Positions 35,401-49,040 are shown, counted from the stretch's first letter. The stretch: 64,000 bases of DNA from Petrolisthes cinctipes (GCA_033782935.1 JAWQEG010001441.1:1-64000), one strand, 5' to 3'. The notes: generated from the sequence alone by a model not told the origin. Numbers and translations: made by a program.

Positions 35401-38400
35401 CATGCTAAAAATCGATCTTTTAGGTGCCAAAAAGTCGATATCTCAAATTCAGTCCCAAAACACCCGAAAATTCGATATTTAGGGGTCCCAGAAGCGATCT
35501 GTACATGCCTACTCCGTGTTAGAGTATTTTCAAAATACATGCTCAAAACATACTGAAAATCGATCTTTTAGGTGCACAAAAGTCGATATGTGCATGCATC
35601 TTCAGTACCCGTTTATATCTCAAATTCAGGCTCAAAACACCCGAAAATTCAATATTTTGGGGTCCCAGAAGCAATCTGTACATGCCTACTCAGTGTTAGA
35701 GTATTTTCAAAATACAGGCCCAAAACATGCTGAAAATCGATATTTTAGATGCCCAAAGTCAATATGTGCATGTATCTTCTGTACCCGTTTATATCTCAAA
35801 TTCAGGCTCAAAACACCCGAAAATTCAATATTTTGGGGTCCCAGAAGCAATCTGTACATGCCTACACAGTGCTAGAATATTTTCAAAATATAGGCTAAAA
35901 ACATGCTAAAAATCGACATTTTAGGTGCCAAAAAATCGATATCTCAAATTCAGTCCCAAAACACCCGAAAATTCGATATTTAGAGGTCCCAGAAGCGATC
36001 TGTACATGCCTACTCCGTGTTAGAGTATTTTCAAAATACATTCTCAAAACATACTGAAAATCGATCTTTTAGGTGCACAAAAGTCGATATGTGCATGCAT
36101 CTTCAGTACCCGTTTATATCTCAAATTCAGTCCCAAAACACCCGAAAATTCGATATTTAGAGGTCCCAGAAGGTATCTGTACATGCCTACTCCGTGTTAG
36201 AGTATTTTCAAAATACAGGCCAAAAACATACTGAAAATCGATCTTTTAGGTGCCCAAAAGTCGATATGTGCATGCATCTTCTGTACCCGTTTATATCTCA
36301 AATTCTGGCCCTAAACACCCGAAAATTCGATATTTTGGGGTCCCAGAAGCGATCTGTACATGCCTACTCCGTGTTAGAGTATTTTCAAAATTCAGGCCCA
36401 AAACATGCTGAAAATCGATATTTGTGGTGCCCAAAGTCAATATGTGCATGTATCTTCTGTACCCGTTTATATCTCAAATTCAGGCTCAAAACACCCGAAA
36501 ATTCAATATTTTGGGGAACCAGAAGCAATCTGTACAGTACTAGAATATTTTCAAAATATAGGCTAAAAACATGCTAAAAATCGATCTTTTAGGTGCCAAA
36601 AAGTCGATATCTCAAATTCAGTCCCAAAACACCCGAAAATTCGATATTTAGGGGTCCCAGAAGCGATCTGTACATGCCTACTCCGTGTTAGAGTATTTTC
36701 AAAATACATGCTCAAAACATACTGAAAATCGATCTTTTAGGTGCACAAAAGTCGATATGTGCATGCATCTTCAGTACCCGTTTATATCTCAAATTCAGGC
36801 TCAAAACACCCGAAAATTCAATATTTTGGGGTCCCAGAAGCAATCTGTACATGCCTACTCAGTGTTAGAGTATTTTCAAAATACAGGCCCAAAACATGCT
36901 GAAAATATATATTTTAGATGCCCAAAGTCAATATGTGCATGTATCTTCTGTACCCGTTTATATCTCAAATTCAGGCTCAAAACACCCGAAAATTCAATAT
37001 TTTGGGGTCCCAGAAGCAATCTGTACATGCCTACACAGTGCTAGAATATTTTCAAAATATAGGCTAAAAACATGCTAAAAATCGACATTTTAGGTGCCAA
37101 AAAATCGATATCTCAAATTCAGTCCCAAAACACCCGAAAATTCGATATTTAGAGGTCCCAGAAGGTATCTGTACATGCCTACTCCGTGTTAGAGTATTTT
37201 CAAAATACAGGCCAAAAACATACTGAAAATCGATCTTTTAGGTGCCCAAAAGTCGATATGTGCATGCATCTTCTGTACCCGTTTATATCTCAAATTCTGG
37301 CCCTAAACACCCGAAAATTCGATATTTTGGGGTCCCAGAAGCGATCTGTACATGCCTACTCCGTGTTAGAGTATTTTTAAAATTCAGGCCCAAAACATGC
37401 TGAAAATCGATATTTGTGGTGCCCAAAGTCAATATGTGCATGTATCTTCTGTACCCGTTTATATCTCAAATTCAGGCTCAAAACACCCGAAAATTCAATA
37501 TTTTGGGGAACCAGAAGCAATCTGTACAGTACTAGAATATTTTCAAAATATAGGCTAAAAACATGCTAAAAATCGATCTTTTAGGTGCCAAAAAGTCGAT
37601 ATCTCAAATTCAGTCCCAAAACACCCGAAAATTCGATATTTAGGGGTCCCAGAAGCGATCTGTACATGCCTACTCCGTGTTAGAGTATTTTCAAAATACA
37701 TGCTCAAAACATACTGAAAATCGATCTTTTAGGTGCACAAAAGTCGATATGTGCATGTATCTTCTGTACCCGTTTATATCTCAAATTCAGGCTCAAAACA
37801 CCCGAAAATTCAATATTTTTGGGTCCCAGAAGCAATCTGTACATGCCTACACAGTGCTAGAATATTTTCAAAATATAGGCTAAAAACATGCTAAAAATCG
37901 ACATTTTAGGTGCCAAAAAATCTATATCTCAAATTCAGTCCCAAAACACCCGAAAATTCGATATTTAGAGGTCACAGAAGGTATCTGTACATGCCTACTC
38001 CGTGTTAGAGTATTTTCAAAATACAGGCCAAAAACATACTGAAAATCGATCTTTTAGGTGCCCAAAAGTCGATATGTGCATGCATCTTCTGTACCCGTTT
38101 ATATCTCAAATTCGGGCCCTAAACACCCGAAAATTCGATATTTTGGGGTCCCAGAAGCGATCTGTACATACCTACTCCGTGTTAGAGGATTTTCAAAATT
38201 CAGGCCCAAAACATGCTGAAAATCGATATTTTTGGTGCCCAAAGTCAATATGTGCATGTATCTTCTGTACCCGTTTATATCTCAAATTCAGGCTCAAAAC
38301 ACCCGAAAATTCAATATTTTGGGGTCCCAGAAGCAATCTGTACAGTGCAAGAATATTTTCAAAATATAGGCTAAAAACATGCTAAAAATCGATGTTTTAG

Positions 38401-38845
38401 GTGCCAAAAAGTCGATATCTCAAATTCAGTCCCAAAACACCCGAAAATTCGATATTTAGGGGTCCCAGAAGCGATCTGTACATGCCTACTCCGTGTTAGA
38501 GTATTTTCAAAATACATGCTCAAAATATACTTAAAATGGATCTTTTAGGTGCACAAAAGTCGATATGTGCATGCATCTTCAGTACCCGTTTATATCTCAA
38601 ATTCAGGCTCAAAACACCCAAAAATTCGATATTTTGGGGTCCCAGAAGCGATCTGTACATGCCTACTCCGTGTTAGAGTATTTTCAAAATTCAGGCCCTA
38701 AACATGCTGAAAATCGATATTTTTGGTGCCCAAAGTCAATATGTGAATGTATCTTCTGTACCCGTTTATATCTCAAATTCAGGCTCAAAACACCCGAAAA
38801 TTCAATATTTTGGGGTCCCAGAAGCAATCTGTACATGCCTACTCA

Positions 38846-39137
38846 GTGCTAGAATATTTTCAAAATATAGGCAAAAAAACATGCTAAAAATCAATCTTTT
38901 AGGTGCCAAAAAATCGATATCTCAAATTCAGTCCCAAAACACCCGAAAATTCGATATTTAGAGGTCCCAGAAGCAATCTGTACAGTGCTAGAATATTTTC
39001 AAAATATAGGCTAAAAACATGCTAAAAATCGATCTAAAATTTTAGGTGCCATAAAGTCGATATCTCAAATTCAGTCCCAAAATACCCGAAAATTCGATAT
39101 TTAGGGGTCCCAGAAGCGATCTGTACGTGCCTACTCC
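38846..39137 (+). repeat. Two C monomers in a row (139 and 153 bp)
   Basis: The first C (38846-38984) has aggcaaaaaaacatgc (+1) and ends agcaatctgtaca, with the 10-bp deletion normally found in B, giving 139 bp. The second (38985-39137) has the 5-bp insertion and is 153 bp. The same pair recurs 3,592 bp downstream from 42438. Confidence 0.85.
39034..39045. repeat. 12-bp perfect palindrome created by 5-bp insertion in C
   Basis: The normal C sequence gatcttttagg is replaced by gatctaaaattttagg, forming the perfect palindrome ctaaaattttag. I find it at 39034, 39530, 40851, 42626, 43122, 46447, 48937, 51428 and 58594, and nowhere before 39 kb. The spacings (3,592, 5,596 and 2,491 bp) match the larger duplications, so most copies spread by amplification and not by new insertion. 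Confidence 0.9.
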
Positions 39138-40459
39138 GTGTTAGAGTATTTTCAAAATACATGCTCAAAACATACTGAAAATCGATCTTTTAGGTGCACA
39201 AAAGTCGATATGTGCATGCATCTTCAGTACCCGTTTATATCTCAAATTCAGGCTCAAAACACCCGAAAATTCAATATTTTGGTGTCCCAGAAGCAATCTG
39301 TACATGCCTACTCCGTGTTAGAGTATTTTCAAAATTCAGGCCCAAAACATGCTGAAAATCGATATTTTAGATGCCCAAAGTCAATATGTGCATGTATCTT
39401 CTGTACCGGTTTATATCTCAAATTCAGGCTCAAAACACCCGAAAATTCAATATTTTGGGGTCCCAGAAGCAATCTGTACAGTGCTAGAATATTTTCAAAA
39501 TATAGGCTAAAAACATGCTAAAAATCGATCTAAAATTTTAGGTGCCAAAAAGTCGATATCTCAAATTCAGTCCCAAAACACCCGAAAATTCGATATTTAG
39601 GGGTCCCAGAAGCGATCTGTACATGCCTAATCCGTGTTAGAGTATTTTCAAAATACATGCTCAAAACATACTGAAAATCGATCTTTTAGGTGCACAAAAG
39701 TCGATATGTGCATGCATCTTCAGTACCCGTTTATATCTCAAATTCAGGCTCAAAACACCCGAAAATTCAATATTTTGGGGTCCCAGAAGCAATCTGTACA
39801 TGCCTACACAGTGCTAGAATTTTTTCAAAATATAGGCTAAAAACATGCTAAAAATCGACATTTTAGGTGCCAAAAAATTGATATCTCAAATTCAGTCCTA
39901 TAACACCCGAAAATTCGATATTTAGAGGTCCCAGAAGGTATCTGTACATGCCTACTCCGTGTTAGAGTATTTTCAAAATACAGGCCAAAAACATACAGAA
40001 AATCGATCTTTTAGGTGCCCAAAAGTCGATATGTGCATGCATCTTCTGTACCCGTTTATATCTCAAATTCAGGCCCTAAACACCCGAAAATTCGATATTT
40101 TGGGGTCCCAGATGCGATCTGTACATGCCTACTCCGTGTTAGAGTATTTTCAAAATTCAGGCCCAAAACATGCTGAAAATCGATATTTTTGGTGCCCAAA
40201 GTCAATATGTGCATGTATCTTCTGTACCCGTTTATATCTCAAATTCAGGCTTAAAACACCCGAAAATTCAATATTTTGGGGTCCCAGAAGCAATCTGTAC
40301 ATGCCTACACAGTGCTAGAATATTTTCAAAATATAGGCTAAAAACATGCTAAAAATCGACATTTTAGGTGCTAAAAAATCGATATCTCAAATTCAGTCCC
40401 AAAACACCCGAAAACTCGATATTTAGAGGTCCCAGAAGGTATCTGTACATGCCTACTCC

Positions 40460-40954
40460 GTGTTAGAGTATTTTCAAAATACAGGCCAAAAGCATACTGA
40501 AAATCGATCTTTTAGGTGCACAAAAGTCGATATGTGCATGCATCTTCTGTACCAATTTATATCTCAAATTCTGGCCCTAAACACCCGAAAATTCGATATT
40601 TTGGGGTCCCAGAAGCGATCTGTACATGCCTACTCCGTGTTAGAGTATTTTCAAAATTCAGGCCCAAAACATGCTGAAAATCGATATTTTTGGTGCCCAA
40701 AGTCAATATGTGCATGTATCTTCTGTACCCGTTTATATCTCAAATTCAGGCTCAAAATACCCGAAAATTCAATATTTTGGGGCCCAGAAGCAATCTGTAC
40801 AGTGCTAGAATATTTTCAAAATATAGGTTAAAAACATTCTAAAAATCGATCTAAAATTTTAGGTGCCAAAAAGTCGATATCTCAAATTCAGTCCCAAAAC
40901 ACCCGAAAATTCGATATTTAGGGGTCCCATAAGCGATCTGTACGTGCCTACTCC
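40460..40954 (+). repeat. Marked 495-bp trimer, twin of 46056-46550
   Basis: This trimer has ccaaaagcatactg and tgtaccaatttatatc in A, ggctcaaaatacccg and ggggcccagaag with the 10-bp deletion in B, and the 5-bp insertion in C. The length is 501-10-1+5 = 495 bp. The same trimer recurs at 46056-46550, offset 5,596 bp, with the same markers. The preceding trimer 39959-40459 corresponds to 45555-46055 at the same offset. Confidence 0.88.
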
Positions 40955-41515
40955 GTGTTAGAGTATTTTCAAAATACAGGCCCAAAACATGCTGAAAATC
41001 GATATTTTAGATGCCCAAAGTCAATATGTGCATGTATCTTCTGTACCCGTTTATATCTCAAATTCAGGCTCAAAACACCCGAAAATTCAATATTTTGGGG
41101 AACCAGAAGCAATCTGTACAGTACTAGAATATTTTCAAAATATAGGCTAAAAACATGCTAAAAATCGATCTTTTAGGTGCCAAAAAGTCGATATCTCAAA
41201 TTCAGTCCCAAAACACCCGAAAATTCGATATTTAGGGGTCCCAGAAGCGATCTGTACATGCCTACTCCGTGTTAGAGTATTTTCAAAATACATGCTCAAA
41301 ACATACTGAAAATCGATCTTTTAGGTGCACAAAAGTCGATATGTGCATGCATCTTCAGTACCCGTTTATATCTCAAATTCAGGCTCAAAACACCCGAAAA
41401 TTCAATATTTTGGGGTCCCAGAAGCAATCTGTACATGCCTACTCAGTGTTAGAGTATTTTCAAAATACAGGCCCAAAACATGCTGAAAATCGATATTTTA
41501 GATGCCAAAAAATCG

Positions 41516-43839
41516 ATATCTCAAATTCAGTCCCAAAACACCCGAAAATTCGATATTTAGAGGTCACAGAAGGTATCTGTACATGCCTACTCCGTGTTAG
41601 AGTATTTTCAAAATACAGGCCAAAAACATACTGAAAATCGATCTTTTAGGTGCCCAAAAGTCGATATGTGCATGCATCTTCTGTACCCGTTTATATCTCA
41701 AATTCGGGCCCTAAACACCCGAAAATTCGATATTTTGGGGTCCCAGAAGCGATCTGTACATACCTACTCCGTGTTAGAGGATTTTCAAAATTCAGGCCCA
41801 AAACATGCTGAAAATCGATATTTTTGGTGCCCAAAGTCAATATGTGCATGTATCTTCTGTACCCGTTTATATCTCAAATTCAGGCTCAAAACACCCGAAA
41901 ATTCAATATTTTGGGGTCCCAGAAGCAATCTGTACAGTGCAAGAATATTTTCAAAATATAGGCTAAAAACATGCTAAAAATCGATGTTTTAGGTGCCAAA
42001 AAGTCGATATCTCAAATTCAGTCCCAAAACACCCGAAAATTCGATATTTAGGGGTCCCAGAAGCGATCTGTACATGCCTACTCCGTGTTAGAGTATTTTC
42101 AAAATACATGCTCAAAATATACTTAAAATCGATCTTTTAGGTGCACAAAAGTCGATATGTGCATGCATCTTCAGTACCCGTTTATATCTCAAATTCAGGC
42201 TCAAAACACCCAAAAATTCGATATTTTGGGGTCCCAGAAGCGATCTGTACATGCCTACTCCGTGTTAGAGTATTTTCAAAATTCAGGCCCTAAACATGCT
42301 GAAAATCGATATTTTTGGTGCCCAAAGTCAATATGTGAATGTATCTTCTGTACCCGTTTATATCTCAAATTCAGGCTCAAAACACCCGAAAATTCAATAT
42401 TTTGGGGTCCCAGAAGCAATCTGTACATGCCTACTCAGTGCTAGAATATTTTCAAAATATAGGCAAAAAAACATGCTAAAAATCGATCTTTTAGGTGCCA
42501 AAAAATCGATATCTCAAATTCAGTCCCAAAACACCCGAAAATTCGATATTTAGAGGTCCCAGAAGCAATCTGTACAGTGCTAGAATATTTTCAAAATATA
42601 GGCTAAAAACATGCTAAAAATCGATCTAAAATTTTAGGTGCCATAAAGTCGATATCTCAAATTCAGTCCCAAAATACCCGAAAATTCGATATTTAGGGGT
42701 CCCAGAAGCGATCTGTACGTGCCTACTCCGTGTTAGAGTATTTTCAAAATACATGCTCAAAACATACTGAAAATCGATCTTTTAGGTGCACAAAAGTCGA
42801 TATGTGCATGCATCTTCAGTACCCGTTTATATCTCAAATTCAGGCTCAAAACACCCGAAAATTCAATATTTTGGTGTCCCAGAAGCAATCTGTACATGCC
42901 TACTCCGTGTTAGAGTATTTTCAAAATTCAGGCCCAAAACATGCTGAAAATCGATATTTTAGATGCCCAAAGTCAATATGTGCATGTATCTTCTGTACCG
43001 GTTTATATCTCAAATTCAGGCTCAAAACACCCGAAAATTCAATATTTTGGGGTCCCAGAAGCAATCTGTACAGTGCTAGAATATTTTCAAAATATAGGCT
43101 AAAAACATGCTAAAAATCGATCTAAAATTTTAGGTGCCAAAAAGTCGATATCTCAAATTCAGTCCCAAAACACCCGAAAATTCGATATTTAGGGGTCCCA
43201 GAAGCGATCTGTACATGCCTAATCCGTGTTAGAGTATTTTCAAAATACATGCTCAAAACATACTGAAAATCGATCTTTTAGGTGCACAAAAGTCGATATG
43301 TGCATGCATCTTCAGTACCCGTTTATATCTCAAATTCAGGCTCAAAACACCCGAAAATTCAATATTTTGGGGTCCCAGAAGCAATCTGTACATGCCTACA
43401 CAGTGCTAGAATTTTTTCAAAATATAGGCTAAAAACATGCTAAAAATCGACATTTTAGGTGCCAAAAAATTGATATCTCAAATTCAGTCCTATAACACCC
43501 GAAAATTCGATATTTAGAGGTCCCAGAAGGTATCTGTACATGCCTACTCCGTGTTAGAGTATTTTCAAAATACAGGCCAAAAACATACTGAAAATCGATC
43601 TTTTAGGTGCCCAAAAGTCGATATGTGCATGCATCTTCTGTACCCGTTTATATCTCAAATTCTGTCCCTAAACACCCGAAAATTCGATATTTTGGGGTCC
43701 CAGATGCGATCTGTACATGCCTACTCCGTGTTAGAGTATTTTCAAAATTCAGGCCCAAAACATGCTGAAAATCGATATTTTTGGTGCCCAAAGTCAATAT
43801 GTGCATGTATCTTCTGTACCCGTTTATATCTCAAATTCA
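41516..43839. repeat. 2.3-kb segmental duplication, copy 2 (3,592-bp offset)
   Basis: This is the partner of 37924-40247, with the same ordered set of rare variants. The left edge falls at the B2/C2 fusion unit 41446-41593, and the copies stop matching at 43840 (attcaagctc versus attcaggctt at 40248). About 1.27 kb of different trimers (40248-41515) lies between the copies, so the event was either a larger duplication followed by turnover of the middle or a non-adjacent exchange. Confidence 0.89.
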
Positions 43840-45053
43840 AGCTCAAAACACCCGAAAATTCAATATTTTGGGGTCCCAGAAGCAATCTGTTCATGCCTAC
43901 TCAGTGCTACAATATTTTCAAAATATTGGCTAAAAACATGCTAAAAATCGATCTTTTAGGTGCCAAAAAGTCGATATCTCAAATTCAGTCCCAAAACACC
44001 CGAAAATTCGATATTTAGGGGTCCCAGAAGCGATCTGTACATGCCTACTCCGTGTTAGAGTATTTTCAAAATACATGCTCAAAACATACTGAAAATCGAT
44101 CTTTTAGGTGCACAAAAGTCGATATGTGCATGCATCTTCTGTACCCGTTTATATCTCAAATTCAGGCTCAAAACACCCGAAAATTCAATATTTTGGGGTC
44201 CCAGAAGCAATCTGTACATGCCTACTCAGTGTTAGAGTATTTTCAAAATTCAGGCCCAAAACATGCTAAAAATCGATATTTTAGATGCCCAAAGTCAATA
44301 TGTGCATGTATCTTCTGTACCCGTTTATATCTCAAATTCAGGCTCAAAACACCCGAAAATTCAATATTTTGGGGTCCCAGAAGCAATCTGTACATGCCTA
44401 CACAGTGCTAGAATATTTTCAAAATATAGGCTAAAAACATGCTAAAAATCGACATTTTAGGTGCCAAAAAATCGATATCTCAAATTCAGTCCCAAAACAC
44501 CCGAAAATTCGATATTTAGAGGTCCCAGAAGGTATCTGTACAGGCCTACTCCGTGTTAGAGTATTTTCATAATACAGGCCAAAAACATACTGAAAATCGA
44601 TCTTTTAGGTGCACAAAAGTCGATATGTGCATGCATCTTCTGTACCCGTTTATATCTCAAATTCGGGCCCTAAAAACCCGAAAATTCGATATTTTGGGGT
44701 CCCAGAAGCGATCTGTACATGCCTACTCCGTGTTAGAGTATTTTCAAAATTCAGGCCCAAAACATGCTGAAAATCGATATTTTTGGTGACCAAAGTCAAT
44801 ATGTGCATGTATCTTCTGTACCCGTTTATATCTCAAATTCAGGCTCAAAACACCCGAAAATTCAATATTTTGGGGTCCCAGAAGCAATCTGTACATGCCT
44901 ACACAGTGCTAGAATATTTTCAAAATATAGGCTAAAAACATGCTAAAAATCGACATTTTAGGTGCCAAAAAATCGATATCTCAAATTCACTCCCAAAACA
45001 CCCGAAAATTCGATATTTAGAGGTCCCAGAAGGTATCTGTACATGCTTACTCC

Positions 45054-46055
45054 GTGTTAGAGTATTTTCAAAATACAGGCCAAAAACATACTGAAAATCG
45101 ATCTTTTAGGTGCCCAAAAGTCGATATGTGCATGCATCTTCTGTACCCGTTTATATCTCAAATTCAGGCCCTAAACACCCGAAAATTCGATATTTTGGGG
45201 TCCCAGAAGCGATCTGTACATGCCTACTCCGTGTTAGAGTATTTTCAAAATTCAGGCCCAAAACATGCTGAAAATCGATATTTTTGGTGCCCAAAGTCAA
45301 TATGTGCATGTATCTTCTGTACCCGTTTATATCTCAAATTCAGGCTTAAAACACCCGAAAATTCAATATTTTGGGGTCCCAGAAGCAATCTGTACATGCC
45401 TACACAGTGCTAGAATATTTTCAAAATATAGGCTAAAAACATGCTAAAAATCGACATTTTAGGTGCTAAAAAATCGATATCTCAAATTCAGTCCCAAAAC
45501 ACCCGAAAACTCGATATTTAGAGGTCCCAGAAGGTATCTGTACATGCCTACTCCGTGTTAGAGTATTTTCAAAATACAGGCCAAAAGCATACTGAAAATC
45601 GATCTTTTAGGTGCCCAAAAGTCGATATGTGCATGCATCTTCTGTACCCGTTTATATCTCAAATTCAGGCCCTAAACACCCGAAAATTCGATATTTTGGG
45701 GTCCCAGAAGCGATCTGTACATGCCTACTCCGTGTTAGAGTATTTTCAAAATTCAGGCCCAAAACATGCTGAAAATCGATATTTTTGGTGCCCAAAGTCA
45801 ATATGTGCATGTATCTTCTGTACCCGTTTATATCTCAAATTCAGGCTTAAAACACCCGAAAATTCAATATTTTGGGGTCCCAGAAGCAATCTGTACATGC
45901 CTACACAGTGCTAGAATATTTTCAAAATATAGGCTAAAAACATGCTAAAAATCGACATTTTAGGTGCTAAAAAATCGATATCTCAAATTCAGTCCCAAAA
46001 CACCCGAAAACTCGATATTTAGAGGTCCCAGAAGGTATCTGTACATGCCTACTCC
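45054..46055 (+). repeat. Two consecutive near-identical 501-bp A-B-C trimers
   Basis: Trimer one runs 45054-45554: A 45054-45230 (177), B 45231-45406 (176), C 45407-45554 (148). Trimer two runs 45555-46055. Both carry the same rare combination: ttcaggccctaaacac in A, ggcttaaaacac in B, ggtgctaaaaaatcg and cccgaaaactcg in C. The second starts with the rare ccaaaagcatactg, which is also present at 46056 and near 40484. This is a recent 501-bp amplification, and it breaks the usual alternation of flavours 1 and 2. Confidence 0.88.
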
Positions 46056-46550
46056 GTGTTAGAGTATTTTCAAAATACAGGCCAAAAGCATACTGAAAAT
46101 CGATCTTTTAGGTGCACAAAAGTCGATATGTGCATGCATCTTCTGTACCAATTTATATCTCAAATTCTGGCCCTAAACACCCGAAAATTCGATATTTTGG
46201 GGTCCCAGAAGCGATCTGTACATGCCTACTCCGTGTTAGAGTATTTTCAAAATTCAGGCCCAAAACATGCTGAAAATCGATATTTTTGGTGCCCAAAGTC
46301 AATATGTGCATGTATCTTCTGTACCCGTTTATATCTCAAATTCAGGCTCAAAATACCCGAAAATTCAATATTTTGGGGCCCAGAAGCAATCTGTACAGTG
46401 CTAGAATATTTTCAAAATATAGGCTAAAAACATTCTAAAAATCGATCTAAAATTTTAGGAGCCAAAAAGTCGATATCTCAAATTCAGTCCCAAAACACCC
46501 GAAAATTAGATATTTAGGGGTCCCATAAGCGATCTGTACGTGCCTACTCC

Positions 46551-49040
46551 GTGTTAGAGTATTTTCAAAATACATGCTCAAAACATACTGAAAATCGATC
46601 ATTTAGGTGCACAAAAGTCGATATGTGCATGCATCTTCAGTACCCGTTTATATCTCAAATTCAGGCTCAAAACACCCGAAAATTCAATATTTTGGGGTCC
46701 CAGAAGCAATCTGTACATGCCTACTCCGTGTTAGAGTATTTTCAAAATTCAGGCCCAAAACATGCTGAAAATCGATATTTTAGATGCCCAAAGTCAATAT
46801 GTGCATGTATCTTCTGTACCCGTTTATATCTCAAATTCAGGCTCAAAACACCCGAAAATTCAATATTTTGGGGTCCCAGAAGCAATCTGTACATGCCTAC
46901 ACAGTGCTAGAATATTTTCAAAATATAGGCTAAAAACATGCTAAAAATCGACATTTTAGGTGCCAAAAAATCGATATCTCAAATTCAGTCCCATAACACC
47001 CGAAAATTCGATATTTAGAGGTCCCAGAAGGTATCTGTACATGCCTACTCCGTGTTAGAGTATTTTCAAAATACAGGCCAAAAACATACTGAAAATCGAT
47101 CTTTTAGGTGCCCAAAAGTCGATATGTGCATGCATCTTCTGTACCCGTTTATATCTCAAATTCTGGCCCTAAACACCCGAAAATTCGATATTTTGGGGTC
47201 CCAGAAGCGATCTGTACATGCCTACTCCGTGTTAGAGTATTTTCAAAATTCAGGCCCAAAACTTGCTGAAAATCGATATTTTTGGTGCCCAAAGTCAATA
47301 TGTGCATGTATCTTCTGTACCCGTTTATATCTCAAATTCAGGCTTAAAACACCCGAAAATTCAATATTTTGGGGTCCCAGAAGCAATCTGTACATGCCTA
47401 CACAGTGCTAGAATATTTTCAAAATATAGGCTAAAAACATGCTAAAAATCGACATTTTATGTGCTAAAAAATCGATATCTCAAATTCAGTCCCAAAACAC
47501 CCGAAAATTCGATATTTAGAGGTCCCAGAAGGTATCTGTACATGCCTACTCCGTGTTAGAGTATTTTCAAAATACAGGCCAAAAACATACTGAAAATCGA
47601 TCTTTTAGGTGCACAAAAGTCGATATGTGCATGCATCTTCTGTACCCGTTTATATCTCAAATTCTGGCCCTAAACACCCGAAAATTCGATATTTTGGGGT
47701 CCCAGAAGCGATCTGTACATGCCTACTCCGTGTTAGAGTATTTTCAAAATTCAGGCCCAAAACATGCTGAAAATCGATATTTTTGGTGCCCAAAGTCAAT
47801 ATGTGCATGTATCTTCTGTACCCGTTTATATCTCAAATTCAGGCTCAAAATACCCGAAAATTCAATATTTTGGGGTCCCAGAAGCAATCTGTACAGTGCT
47901 AGAATATTTTCAAAATATAGGCTAAAAACATGCTAAAAATCGATCTTTTAGGTGCCAAAAAGTCGATATCTCAAATTCAGTCCCAAAACACCCGAAAATT
48001 CGATATTTAGGGGTCCCAGAAGCGATCTGTACATGCCTACTCCGTGTTAGAGTATTTTCAAAATACATGCTCAAAACATACTGAAAATCGATCATTTAGG
48101 TGCACAAAAGTCGATATGTGCATGCATCTTCAGTACCCGTTTATATCTCAAATTCAGGCTCAAAACACCCGAAAATTCAATATTTTGGGGTCCCAGAAGC
48201 AATCTGTACATGCCTACTCAGTGTTAGAGTATTTTCAAAATACAGGCCCAAAACATGCTGAAAATCGATATTTTAGATGCCCAAAGTCAATATGTGCATG
48301 TATCTTCTGTACCCGTTTATATCTCAAATTCAGGCTTAAAACACCCGAAAATTCAATATTTTGTGGTCCCAGAAGCAATCTGTACATGCCTACACAGTGC
48401 TAGAATATTTTCAAAATATAGGCTAAAAACATGCTAAAAATCGACATTTTAGGTGCCAAAAAATCGATATCTCAAATTCAGTCCCAAAACACCCGAAAAT
48501 TCGATATTTAGAGGTCCCAGAAGGTATCTGTACATGCCTACTCCCTGTTAGAGTATTTTCAAAATACAGGCCAAAAACATACTGAAAATCGATCTTTTAG
48601 GTGCCCAAAAGTCGATATGTGCATGCATCTTCTGTACCCGTTTATATCTCAAATTCTGGCCCTAAACACCCGAAAATTCGATATTTTGGGGTCCCAGAAG
48701 CGATCTGTACATGCCTACACCGTGTTAGAGTATTTTCAAAATTCAGGCCCAAAACATGCTGAAAATCGATATTTTTGGTGCCCAAAGTCAATATGTGCAT
48801 GTATCTTCTGTACCCGTTTATATCTCAAATTCAGGCTCAAAACACCCAAAAATTCAATATTTTGGGGTCCCAGAATCAATCTGTACAGTGCTAGAATATT
48901 TTCAAAATATAGGCTAAAAACATTCTAAAAATCGATCTAAAATTTTAGGTGCCAAAAAGTCGATATCTCAAATTCAGTCCCAAAACACCCGAAAATTCGA
49001 TATTTAGGGGTCCCATAAGCGATCTGTACGTGCCTACTCC
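46551..49040. repeat. Pentamer of trimers (2,490 bp), copy 1
   Basis: Five trimers of 501, 501, 491, 501 and 496 bp start at 46551, 47052, 47553, 48044 and 48545. Each has its own markers. Trimer 1 has atcgatcatttagg and cagtcccataacac. Trimer 2 has ggcttaaaacac. Trimer 3 has gctcaaaatacccg with short B. Trimer 4 has ggcttaaaacac with ttttgtggtccc. Trimer 5 has ctacaccgtgttag, acacccaaaaattc and the 5-bp insertion. The set of five repeats from 49041. Confidence 0.88.

Larger units (their letters stand above)
25064..37923. repeat. Region 3: most regular 992/993-bp hexamer section
   Basis: Flavour 1 (491 bp, short B) and flavour 2 (501 bp) trimers alternate here. Flavour-2 starts lie at 27953 and 28945 (992 bp apart) and flavour-1 starts at 27462, 28454 and 29446. 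Between about 32.6 and 35.0 kb a 993-bp period is seen three times: B1 units with gtgaatgtatc are centred near 32760, 33753 and 34746, each followed by aggcaaaaaaacatgc. Local breaks include a B-C dimer with no A at 32224-32537, an A2 unit with a C2-like tail at 36017-36193, and an A-C dimer at 37677-38001. No unique DNA is present. Confidence 0.87.
37924..40247. repeat. 2.3-kb segmental duplication, copy 1 (3,592-bp offset)
   Basis: This segment matches 41516-43839 at a constant offset of 3,592 bp. Shared rare markers, in order, are attcgggccctaaac, tacatacctactcc, gttagaggatttt, tacagtgcaagaat, aggccctaaacatgc, ccataaagtcg, tacgtgcct, tgtaccggtttat, cctaatccgtg, agaattttttc, cagtcctataacac and cagatgcgatc. 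Differences seen include ttaaaatggatc here versus ttaaaatcgatc, aaaatcaatc versus aaaatcgatc, and catacagaaa versus catactgaaa. It contains two copies of the 5-bp-insertion palindrome. Confidence 0.9.
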
